A stretch of DNA of 64,000 nt, taken from positions 45,124,834-45,188,833 of the forward strand of contig CM053267.1 in the NCBI GenBank assembly GCA_028583415.1, read 5' to 3'. Shown here one piece after another: positions 39,201 through 51,200 of the stretch. The notes below the pieces were generated by a model. That model saw only the letters and a list, made by a program, of their open reading frames with translations. It was not told the origin of the DNA and did no database searches. Made by a program: the position numbers and the translations under genes. Numbering within the stretch: position 1 is the first letter of the stretch; every line of letters begins with the position of its first letter. The DNA comes from Protea cynaroides (taxonomy: Eukaryota; Streptophyta; Magnoliopsida; Proteales; Proteaceae).

Positions 39201-42200
39201 AGCCTTAGGACGTTTCATGTCAAGATCAGTAGATAGATTTCTGCCCTTCTTCCAAACTCTCAAAGGATCCAAAACTTTCGAGTGGACACTAGAGTGTGAG
39301 AAATCATTCTGTAACTTTGAAGAGGTATTTATCATCCCCTCCTCTCCACGTGAAGCCTGATACAAGGGACAATCTGCTTTTCTACTTAGCAGTATCTCCA
39401 CAAGCCATTAGTGTCGTGCTCATCAAGGAGATAAAAAAAAACAACATCCAATTTACTACATCAACAAGGTCCTTCTCGATGCGGAAACCAGATATCAGTC
39501 CATTGAAAAGATTGCCTTGGCCTTAGTCACAGCCGCTCAAAAACTTTGGCCTTACTTCCAATCGCATTCCATCTTTGTTTTGACGGACAGACCGTTGAAG
39601 AAATTTCTTGGTTGAGCTGATGTTTCGGGTCAAATGGTGAATTAGGCAGTCGAATTTGGCGAGTTCGATCTGAAGCTCCAGCCTCGAACGGCAATTAAGG
39701 CACAAGCATTGGTGGATTTCCTGTTGGAAAGCATTCTCCCAAATGGCACAAAAGAGGGGTCGAACCCCGAACAAGCAATGGAGGTGGGTCGAACTAAGAC
39801 AGTTATCGCACCTGAAAAACCTTCCTAGGTCATGTATGTGGATGGTTTTTCAAATAAAAAGGAAGCAGGAGCAAGGATTGTTCTTATCAGCCTAGAAGGA
39901 TTCAAGGTACTTACATTTGTACGCTTTGGTTTCTCAACAACTAACAATGTTGCCGAGTACAAAGCACTCATAGCGGGACACCAGCAAGTTGATGATCAAG
40001 CGCCTGATTGTATATGGTGACTCACAGTTGGTGATTCGACAAGTGTTAGGGGTCTATGAAGCAAGGCAAAAGCATTTGGCGAAGTATTTGGCTGAGGTAA
40101 AGCGACTTACCTTACATTTGGAAACATTCGAAGTCTTCAATGTACGTTGAGAAGAAAATATGGAAATTAACGCCCTTGCTAAGCTGGGACAAGATGACTT
40201 GAGCAGTTTTAAAGTACCAGTTTACGTCGAGCATCTACTGCAGAAAAGCACTGACCCAGGCCAGGAGGTACTTCCTGTGGATGTTGAACCCTGCTGGATG
40301 GATCCCATTTTGACGTATCTAAGAGAGAATGTACTACCTACTTATCGCAAAGAAGTTCGAAGCATACAAGCCAAATCCCATGCGTATGTGATTTATGAAG
40401 AGGTACTATATAAGAAATCCTTCACGCATCCCCTCCTTAGATGCATACCACCTTCTCGAGCAGAATATGTGATGGCAAAAGTACATGAAGGGATATGTGG
40501 AGCACATCAATGTGGTCGAACCATGTGTTACAAAATCATGAGAAGGGGTTACTATTGGCCAACCATGATGAAGGATTGTGAAAGACATGCCAAGACATGC
40601 GAACCGTGCCAATGCAAGTGTGCCACATCGACCACCAGCATTCCTACAACCAATTCCGACATCCACCGCGGATGGGGATGGATATTTTGGGCCGCCGGCG
40701 AAAGGACAGCCGCGGGGCGTTGCTATTTTACCAAGTGGTTGTTAAGATATAGAAGGTTACTCACAAATCTGAGTTCTTCCGGCTCGAAGTACTTTACAAA
40801 TATGGTATCCCACAAGTTCTGATAACAGATAATGGCCCACAATTCTCCAGCAGAGCGTTCAGAAAGTTTTGTCGCGATCATCGGATTGGACACAATTTGC
40901 TTCTATTGCTCATCCAGAAGCTAACGGACATACGAAGGTTACCAACTGCACTTTGTTGCAAGGATTGGCCCGACGCCTCGAGAAAAATCGAAAACTCTGG
41001 ATCGAAGAACTGCCAAATGTGGTATGGTCTTATCGAACTACCCCTCGAACTGCAGCTGATGAAACACACTTCAAGCTGGCCTTTGGTTCTGAAGCAGTTA
41101 TCCCTGTAGAAGCAGTCGAAAAGAGCTATCGGGTCCTCAACTTCAACAAAGATACCAATCCAGATATCCTGCGGATGGATCTTGATCTCCTCGAAGATGT
41201 GCATGAGACAGCCAGGCTTCGTATAGCAGCATACCAACAGAAGACCACTCGGTATTATAACTTGAAGGTGAAAGAAAATCTTTTTCAAGTTGGTAATTTA
41301 GTTTTGCGCAATACAGTTGCCTCTAAACCCACTAAATAAGGCAAATTGATGCCCGCTTGGGAGGGAACGTATCGAATTGCCAAGGCTACACGACCAGGGT
41401 CTTATCATCTGGAGACGATGGGATAGATCAGCTATTCCTCGCACATGGCACTCCAAGAATTTGAGGAGATACTATGTATGATGTGGTTGAGATCAATGAA
41501 AGAAAAGTGGTACTGCTTCAAACTTGTGTTTTTATACATAGAAATTTAAAGCAATATAATCTGATTGGTTCGATCATAGACCAACCCAATCAGCTTAGGG
41601 GGTAGTCTTTGACTTGAGGCTCGCAAATATCTGCCTAAGGGCCTGTCGATAAAATTGACCAAATAAGAAAAGTCTGCCTAAGGGCCTATCGACCAAATAA
41701 GAAAGTCTGCCTAAGGACCTGTCGATAAAATAGACAAGTAAGAAAGTATGCCTAAGGGCCTGTCGATGAATTCAACCAAGTAAGAAGGAAAATCTTGGCA
41801 ATCTGATATAGTCTTTGACTTGAGACTCGCAAATATCTACCTAAGGGCCTGTCAACAAAATCAACCAAGTAAGAAAGTCTGCCTAAGGCCCTGTCGACGA
41901 ATTCGACCAGGTTAGAAGGAAAATTTTGGCAATTTGATAGTCTCAATCATAGGCTAAGACAATCAGCTTGGGGGGTCGTTATCAACATTAATCTGAAGAG
42001 GAAATCTGTCTAAGGGTCTACTGAAAGAAATCAACCCAAAAAGAAGGATTGTGCAATCTCATTGGCTCAATCACAGATCAAACCAATCAGTTTGGGGGAT
42101 GGTAGAAGATAAGAATGCGTACTACTTCAAAAAAAAAACTTAGCAAAATTGCAGAATCAATATTTCTTCATTAAGAAGACATTAGTCAAATACGGAAACA

Positions 42201-45200
42201 GGCTAGAAGCCTTTAAAAAAAAAAAAAAAAAAAAAGCAAACAGTTACACTTGATCCTTAGGGGTCTCTTTGCCTTGGGGTTCTTGCGGAGATTCTGGTTG
42301 AATGCTTGATGAAGGAAGATCTTCAGGTGGAACTTCTTCGGGAAGACTTGCTGAAGAGGAACTACCGATACAGGGGGAACTAACAGAGACAGAACCATGG
42401 TGGAGAGTTCCTTCCCAGTAACTGGAGCAACTAGCGCAAGGGGAAGAGTCTTCTTTGGGAGCTTATCACGAAGTACCTTGGCCAGAAGAGTGCAGTTAGA
42501 AAAGTCATGATCGGGGAAGCTTGAAGAAGCATAGTTGTATATCTGCTCAGCTGCCTTGCAAACTGCTCGAGCCTTCTCCATCTTGATGTGGTTGTTCATT
42601 TCGGAGGGGTTTATCAGGGCAACCATTAAGGCCCTTGTATTTGGAGCAGGAGTGCTTGGTGCCTTCTTGGTTTCCTCAGTCAATCAAGCCACCTCAGCCT
42701 GCAGTATTGCCTCTCGATCCTTGAGTTGTGCCACCTCTGTCTTGAGAAAAGTCTCTCTCCCTCCACTAAGATCCAGATTCGACCTCAGGTTGTCCCGCTC
42801 AGTCTTAGGGAAGGCATTCTCACCTTGCAGGGCCTCTTGCTTAGCCAATAACTTGTTTCAATTTGCCTCCATACGATCGTTGGCTTCTTGCAGACTAGTG
42901 TTCTGGTTCATCAGATTCTTCTTTATAAGTTGGGCATCCTCAAGCTCCTTCTTCACATCATAGGGTTCTTGGCATTCCGGGTACAAGTCTCGTCCAATCT
43001 ATTGTACTTCCTGTTCAAATGAGAAAATGACCTCATGTTTAGATCCAGAGAAGCCTCAGCCTAGTCCATCTTGAACATGTACTCGCCAGCGAGCTTCTGA
43101 GCCTCATCTCTCTCCAAGTTGGCAGTAGTAAGGGCAGCCCACAGAGATGCCTTTTCATTGCTAGAGCTCTTTCAACATCAACTCGACCCTTGGTGGCAAT
43201 CTCACGCTCCCGAAAGGCACTATCCCGTTCTTGAATGGCATTGTCTCGGTTTCGAACAGCATTATGCCATGATAAAATGACCACTTAGAGTAAGAATACC
43301 CTACTGACTCCCTATTCTTTCCTCCAAACATTGCCTTATTTTTTTCTACTTGCTTCCTTACTTCATAAAGACTCCGGGATCTTGCTCTAGAACTTGAACA
43401 TAATCATCTCGTCCCCGTAGTTGAGGCACAGGTTCTTCCCTTCTACTTCATGATCTAAAAAACCAAGAACCAATCCCTTTACCTCGTCTCTGTGGCTCAG
43501 GCTAAGCAAATCCACTACCACTGCCACCTGCTCCAGATGTACCTGCTCCTGTCCGTCTCCTTTCCGCATTTGATCTAAGGGTTTCTCTACTAGCCATTAC
43601 CGCATGGCGCATCTGTCTTGCCACTGCCTCTGTCATATCCTCTACATCCCATCCCTCAGCTACATGTTCTTCAATGGATTCTGGTATGGTGCCTCGAATT
43701 GCCTCCTTAAACTGTTGTTTTCCTCTTTCCATTGCAACCCTCCTCTGCCTCCCTCCCCTCAACTGTTTACCTATGGCCCTGGATATCTTCACAGGACACT
43801 GCGGGCATTTGGAAACATCTTTGCCCAATCCACTTAAGTGTTGCTTTAGTCTTGTGATGCCGCCAGACTGAAGCTTCTTCCCACAAAAATTACATTGGGT
43901 CTTCTTCTTATCACCCTGAAAGGCAGTCCCAGATTGCCATGTAGGGTCAGTACAAGAACTAGCACGGTCGCCTCCATCACCTGCCCCAGAACTTGGTGTA
44001 AACATAATTTCCAAGCACTGTTTCATAGAAAATACAAACTTCAATAACCTTACAAACTCGAATACAGCAGAAATTACATTTCAAAATTTTTCTCATATTT
44101 TAAATGCGATCAGAATATTTTTTTCCTTATTTTTCGCTGTTATATAGCATTTTTTAACCATTTTTAAATCAATTTTTAATTGCTGGAAATTAGTTTTTTA
44201 ATATAAATAATTCAAAAACAAAAAACATACAACAACCGAAATTGAAATCTGAAACCGTACGACAGTAGATCGGCCAACGGTGATTAACATATAAATAAGA
44301 CATCATCATCCAATGAGTAATAATAATTATTATTTAAATTTTTAATTGCTGAAAATTTATTTTTAAATGCAAATAATTGAAAAAAATACCAACAACAACC
44401 GAAATTGAAATCTGAAACCATAGGACAGTATTTCGGCCAATGGTGATTAACATATAAATAGGTCATCATCATCAAATAAGTATAAATAATAATTATTTTA
44501 ATTTTTAATTGCTGAAAATTAATTTTTAAATGCAAATAATTGAAAAAAAAAAAAACCTACAACAACAAAAATCGAAATCTAAAACCGTGAGCTTGTAAAT
44601 CGGGCTCACGTATCTAACATATAAAAATTTCATCACATTCTACAAAAAAAAAAAAAATTCTCCCTCATAGTCTCATGTAAAAATCTCATTTTTCGGGAAA
44701 CTTACCTTCAACAGTTGATACGAAGCTCCCACAGCAATCCCCGCAGCCCGAAACACCACCCGTAGCAAGTTGGAAGTCTAAACAATGAAAAAATGAGGAA
44801 GAAACCAAGAAGTTTTCAAAAAACTAACAAAACAAAGGAAAGAGTTGTTTTCATGCTCTTTCACTTTTATAAAGTGAAAAAAAAAAACAGAAAGCAATTT
44901 CTCGCCGAGATATCGCGAGAAATTGCGAGAAATAGCGAGATTTTTCGAGAAATTGAGAGAAATACCAAGATCTAACATGCAAGGCTGAGACAAAATCCAT
45001 TATCGACCCTGTTTTCGTCTCGGCCTTTGTCAAGATAGGTGAGATCTCGCTGAGATTTTATTCCATGGTTCCATTGGCTCGGTCTTTGGCAACCCGTTGT
45101 TCTCTGATAGATGCATGCAAGCCCAGTCTAGATTGGGGTTTGCCATTATATGTGTTGAAGCTCGTGCAGACTGAGAATTACCTGATTTCATTCATATTCG

Positions 45201-48200
45201 ATCCTCTGAAAAAAATTGGTGGAAGGAATCCATCAAGTATGAATGGAAACCCCTGTGTGCACCTTATGCAAAACTTTTGGCCATGCCACAGTGGCCTGTG
45301 CTCCAAAGATTAGCACCCTTATCGATCCTACCGGCTAAAAGAAAGCAGGCAAACCCAGATCCAAGTGGCAGAAAAAAGCTGTTAGTGGAACCTCCGCTGG
45401 CGGTGAGACCACTCGAACTAGAAGCGATGTTGGAGAAGAAGATGAGGACGTGGATGGCAACGTGGATGGGTGTCGAAACCTACCTCCTAAACCCTCTGTA
45501 GTAGGCGATGACCCAGTCCCCGATGACATCCCTGTGAGCAACAGATTCAAATCTCTGGAATCTGCAGACGATGAAGAGACAGATGCTGATTGCCATTCTG
45601 ATGTTAGTATTCCGGTAGTGTCACTCACCCTCCCGTTGCCGCCTACCATTTCGAGCTCTCCTTCTGTGTCGCTGCCTGCGATTGGCATCAGTGTGCTGTC
45701 GCCTGCCTCCGCCTATCCTTCTGTTGTTGCAGGTCCTCTTTCCATCGTTGAGAAGCCTATCTCAAGTTATACTTCTTGCAAGACCTCCAAATCTAGTCGG
45801 TCCGCTAGACCCTTGAAGGCTATGGCCAACCCTACCTTGGAACCCGGTCTACCTAACTCTCCTCTTAAACCTAATCCTAACCAAAGCCAGACCACTTCCT
45901 CTCTTGTCCCAACTTTCAGCCCTGACCCAATATCCTCATCCCCGACACCATCTCAATCTGACCCAAGCCTAAGTCAAAGACCCAACCTCCCAACCCATAA
46001 AGCCTCTCAACCCTCTGCTCCACCTGCCCATCTTCAAATTATTTCCAACCCATCCAGTGTTGTTGGATCAGCCCATCGTCTTCACCTGACCACCCCTAGA
46101 ACTCTCAGCTCTCTATCCCCACCGGTACCTGACATCGAAACCCTTGGCCCTCACGACTCTCCTCCATCCCTCCCTCCTGTAACCTCCACCCCGTCCGTGC
46201 GTCTTGTGGAAGTGCTTGCGATTAGCGGTTGCAAGCTGGAAGCCGCGATAGGAAGTGATTCTCCTACCAACCTACTGGATTCCAATAGGCAATCCAAAGT
46301 CATCGCAAAAGCAAAAAAATCTTTCGAAGATCGAAGAATAGTTAACATGAGCCCAAGGGCTCAGGGTACTGCTCCCGATCCTCTTAAGATCGTGTTTGTT
46401 ATTGGTTTCTTCCTCTCTCGATTAGTAATGATGAAGGGAATGTACTAGAATATTAGGGGCTTGAATACCCCCGCAAAGCAAGTTGAAGTCAAAAATTACA
46501 TCAGGAAGAACCATCTTACTTTCTGCATGCTTGGAGAAACCAGAGTTAAATAAGAAAATGCAGTGACATTGCTAAGTCAATAGCTCCTGGTTTGGAAGAC
46601 GGTCTTTAATTACAATCATCATGGTAATGGTTGTATATGGTGCCTATGGGACAGCACAAAAATTAATCTCTCCTTGGTATGTTCCTCTGATCAATTCTTG
46701 CATTTTAAAGTGACTGGTTGTACAAATTCAAATGCTGCTAATGATGTTCATATTACTACTATGTATGCTGCTAATTCATCTACTGAGCGCAGAAAGTTAT
46801 GGGAGGATCTTTGTATGATCCATTCTTCTGTGGGAGACAGCCCTTAAGGTATGTTGGGGGATTAGCTAATGAAAAGATGGGAGGCCAAATTGATGATAAC
46901 TCAGTGGGTGAATTCATAAGGTGCCTTGATTCCATAGGTATGGATGACCTCAAGTGGGTGGGAATGAAGTTTACTTGGAATAACAGAAGAGTGGGAGATC
47001 AAAGAGTTTCCTTTAAGCTTGACAGAGTCTTGATTAATGATAGTTGACTATCGCTATTCAGCTCCTCTGAAGCATGTTTTGAGCCTCAAGGAATATCCGA
47101 GCACTGTCCAATCATGCTTTCCACATCTCAATACATTTCTTTCGGTCTCAAACCTTTCAGATACTTTGACATGTGGGATAGCCATGAGGAGTTTTTATCG
47201 GTTGCAACTGAGGCTTGGGCGCAGTCTCCAGTGAACAATCACCAACCCTTGGTAAGATTCGTTCAGAAACTTAGAGATGTCAAGCGAGCCCTTATGTCAT
47301 GGAATAAAAGCAGATTCGGAAACATTTCAAGTGTGGTGCAGGAATGCAAGAATGAATTAAGTGTTGTGCAACTTCAATTACAAGACCCGGGGATCGATTT
47401 GTCTGTGGCTGAGGCAGAAAAGGACCTATCCATTAAATTGGCTTTGCTGATCACAAGAGGAGAGTTTCTTCAAGCAAAAATCTAGAATCTCTTGGCTCAA
47501 GTTGGGAGATAGGAACACTACCTACTTTCATAAATTTGTCAATGCTAGTCACAACAGAAATCATATTTCTTCTCTTCGAGCCAAGGATGGTCAAGTTATC
47601 TCTGATGTGGCTGGAATAATGAAGGTGGTGGAAGATTATTTCACTAAGTTGTATTGCCCGGCCGCCCTTCCTTCTACTGATAGTACTCCTATGGATTTAT
47701 TTGATACATTCCTTTCTGATGATAAAAGTACTCAGTTGGATGTCATCCCTGATGAAAAGGAAATTCCCAATGCCATCAAATCCATTAAATCTTATAAAGT
47801 TCCTGGCCCGGATGGATTTAGCATGGGCTTTTTCATTGCAGCTTGGGATGTTGTGAAGGTGGATCTTCTTTCAGCAAGGAGTTTCTTCTACAACCCCAAA
47901 CAGATCAGTGAAGTTAATCAAACTTTCTTATGCCTTATCCCGAAGGAGGAGGGAGCGGATACTATTGCAATATCCCTTTGTAATACCTTGTACAAAATCA
48001 TTGCCAAAATCCTTGCTCTCAGAATGAAAGATGTGGTGGGGGATATTGTTAGTCCGAATCAATCAACTTTCATTCATGGCCGCAACATAGTGGATAATAT
48101 TATGATCTGTACAGACCTGGTGCAGGGTTTTGATAGAAAGAATCATTCTCCTGCTGCCATGTTAAAAACTGATCTCCAAAAAGCTTATGACAATTTGAGA

Positions 48201-51200
48201 TGGGAATACATCATGGAAGTTCTGAACAAAATGAAGTTTCCGGCGTGCTTCTCCCATTGGATTCTTAGCTGTGTATCCTCAGCTAAATTCTCAATTTTGA
48301 TGAATGGTAGTCTAGTTGGATTCTTCAAGGCTAAATGGGGAATTAGACAAGGATGTCCCATGTCGCCGCTTTTTTTTTTTTTTTTGCGATGGCCTTGGAA
48401 GGTTTATCTCGTGCCCTACAGCTTAACGCTCAACACCATCACATTGATCTCTTCCCCCGCTGCAAGTAGTTAAAGCTAACCCATTTGGCCTTTGCAGATG
48501 ATATCATGATATTCTCGAAAGGAAATTCCAAATCCCATACAGCCATTATGAAAGTGCTTTGGTGCTTCAGCTCTATGTAGGGCCTCTCCATCAACGAGCA
48601 GAAATCTCTTCTTTTCTTGGCAGGGATTGATGAGCCAAATGTTGAGAACCTAAGAAGAATTGTGGACTTCCCCCTTGGAAAGTTGCCTATTACATACCTC
48701 GGTCTCCCCCTCATAGCCTCTAGACTTGCTACTCATCATTGTACTCCTATTTTGGATAGCTAAGGAAAAGGCTTCAGCTTTGGAAAGCAATGTTCCTTTC
48801 TTATGCAGGAAGATTAGAGCTTGTAAGGTCAGTCATGCAAAGCTCGTATCTATACTGGACTGGGGTGTTTGGCCTCCCAAACCTGATCATTCAGAAAATT
48901 GAAAGTCTCATAAGTGTGTTCCTATGGAAAGGAGGTGAGAGCAACAAATTCTTTCATTCCATTGGGGGGGCAAAAGTTTGTTTGGCAAAGGAAGAGGGTG
49001 GTTTGGGTATCCGAAGAATCAAGGAGGTTAACTTGGGATGCATTATGAAGATGATTTGGCGTATTGTAGAGAAAAAAGATAGTATTTGGGTAAAATGGAT
49101 TTACACTAGATACATAAAGAAAGAGTCTATTTGGACAGCCTCCTTCAACATGGATTCCCCTTGTGGAGGACAATTATTCACCATAGGCAAATGGCTCTCC
49201 CTTTCATTACATCCCTTATTGATGATGGCTCATCTACCTTGCCTCATCTACCTTGCTATGGCTTGACAATTGGCATCCTCATGGTGCTCTTGTTTTAGCT
49301 TATGGGGAAAGGATTAAAGCTAATTTTAGGTGGGACAGGATGGCTACCATTTCCTCTATGTTAGTTGACGGAGTATGGTGCACTGGCAGGGCTTCATCTT
49401 CTCGGCTGGCTCAAGCTTGGGCAGCTCTTCCTTCTATACAGAGTCGGCCTCCTAGAAGCGGGGATATGGCATCCTAGACAGCCTCCTCGAATGGGATATT
49501 TGCTACCTTATCTGCTTGGGAGACGGTAAGATCTAGAAACCCCAAGGTTGCCTTGTTTGATGCAGTCTGGTTTCAAGGGCATATCCCTCGTCGTAGTTTT
49601 ACCCTTTGGAGAGCAATGACTCTATCTCTTCCGACAAGCTCATTACTTCATGATCGGGGTATAATCCCCAACTCTAATTGTGGCCTATGCTGGGATGCGG
49701 AAGAAGACATCAAGCATTTGTTCTTTGACTACCCTTTCTCCAGCAGAGTCTGGGAGAAGATCCTTGGAAAATGTTGGCCCACTACTCGAAGAATTCTTCC
49801 CTTCGACCTTGAGTGGAGATGGATGGTTAAGAAATTCAAAGATAAAGACCCCTGTGACGCTATAGCCAAGCTGGCCTTCGGTGCTACTGTGTACCACATC
49901 TAGTTCAAGAGAAATCTGAGACGTTGGACACTCAAGTCCAGAACGCTGGACCAAATTTGGGAAGCTATTGGGTTTGATGTTCGAGGTGCTATCCTACCTT
50001 TTAGATCCCTTCCCCAGGATTCTGTAAGAAATAGAAACATTCTATCTGCTTGGAATATGCCTAATCCCTGATCTCAGGTGCTTTGTTTTGTGGTTTCATT
50101 TGCTTTTTAGCTTTTGTCATTGGTTTGTAACAAGCCTGGCTCTATCGCTTTGATACCCAAGTTTGTCTTTCCCTTTTTGGGTGTTGTTAATATATTCTTT
50201 TATTCACCAAAAAAAATACACAGGAGGAATGCTCACCACCTTGGGATCTATGAATTGCCACTGATTACCTACAGGGAGTATACCCCCGCCTTACTGACGC
50301 AAAGAAAAACCGTTCTTTCCAATGAGGAACAGAAAAAGGAAACCCTATCAACATCAGTGGGTATTCCAAAGCTTGAAGAGAGAAATAGTACACCCCATTG
50401 GGTTCAAATTGATGAGTTATGGGATTTGTCCAAGTCATGGCAGTAATGGTGAATAGATAGCGAAAAAATCACAGAGTAGGAAGCTCACAGTGCCTCAGAA
50501 AGAAAATAATGAAGGAATGCATATGGGCCCAAGAATTGGGCAGAAGCTGAGTGGGGGCGAGGCCATAATTCCCTAGAATCTCATACACTACACTATGGCC
50601 AGGAAAACAAAATCTGGAAGAAAACATGTCAGAGGTTACTATCATCCTATGGGAGTAGGGGTGGCTAGCGCGATCGTCCTTGCTGGGGGCAATCATCTTT
50701 ACCAATTCGGGAATCAGATATATGGCGCTAAGTTCACCTAGCCTGGTATCGTCTATCTCGGATATGATATCAGAAGAACACAATGGGGACCAAATTCACC
50801 AAGGGCAGTGGAGAAGGGTTGAACAATATCAGTTCTAGAGCTACTTTCTACGTGAATTGCAGGGTCGTTGGTCCCTCGACGGTGGGTAGGTTCCGACTTC
50901 CGAAGATCGGGGAGCGACGGCTTTGTCATGGGCCATGATGATTTAGGGCAAAAACAACAAATTAAAGGGGAGAATCGGGACTCAGAACTTACTCGATATG
51001 ATAATACAGCAACGACGGACACTTGAAAAACTCAAAAGACGCGACACAGAGGCAACTAGAAAACTCAAACAGAGAGAAAGCGCACGACAAAGAAGAAGAA
51101 GTTGCAGCAGCGAACAAGTGAGAAGAAGATGAAGAAAAAGAAAATCGAAAGAGAGGGAGATATTTATAGACTCCCCAAATTGTGCCTCGAGAATCGATAT

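Larger units (their letters stand above)
45068..50216 (+). mobile_element. L1-type LINE inserted in the gypsy antisense ORF
   Basis: ORF1 remnants begin directly at the end of hAT element C. ORF2 (endonuclease, reverse transcriptase, C-terminal zinc region) follows, and the element ends in an A-run at about 50208-50215 after 'ttttattcacc'. The 5' end is missing. Many stops and frameshifts. Confidence 0.85.
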
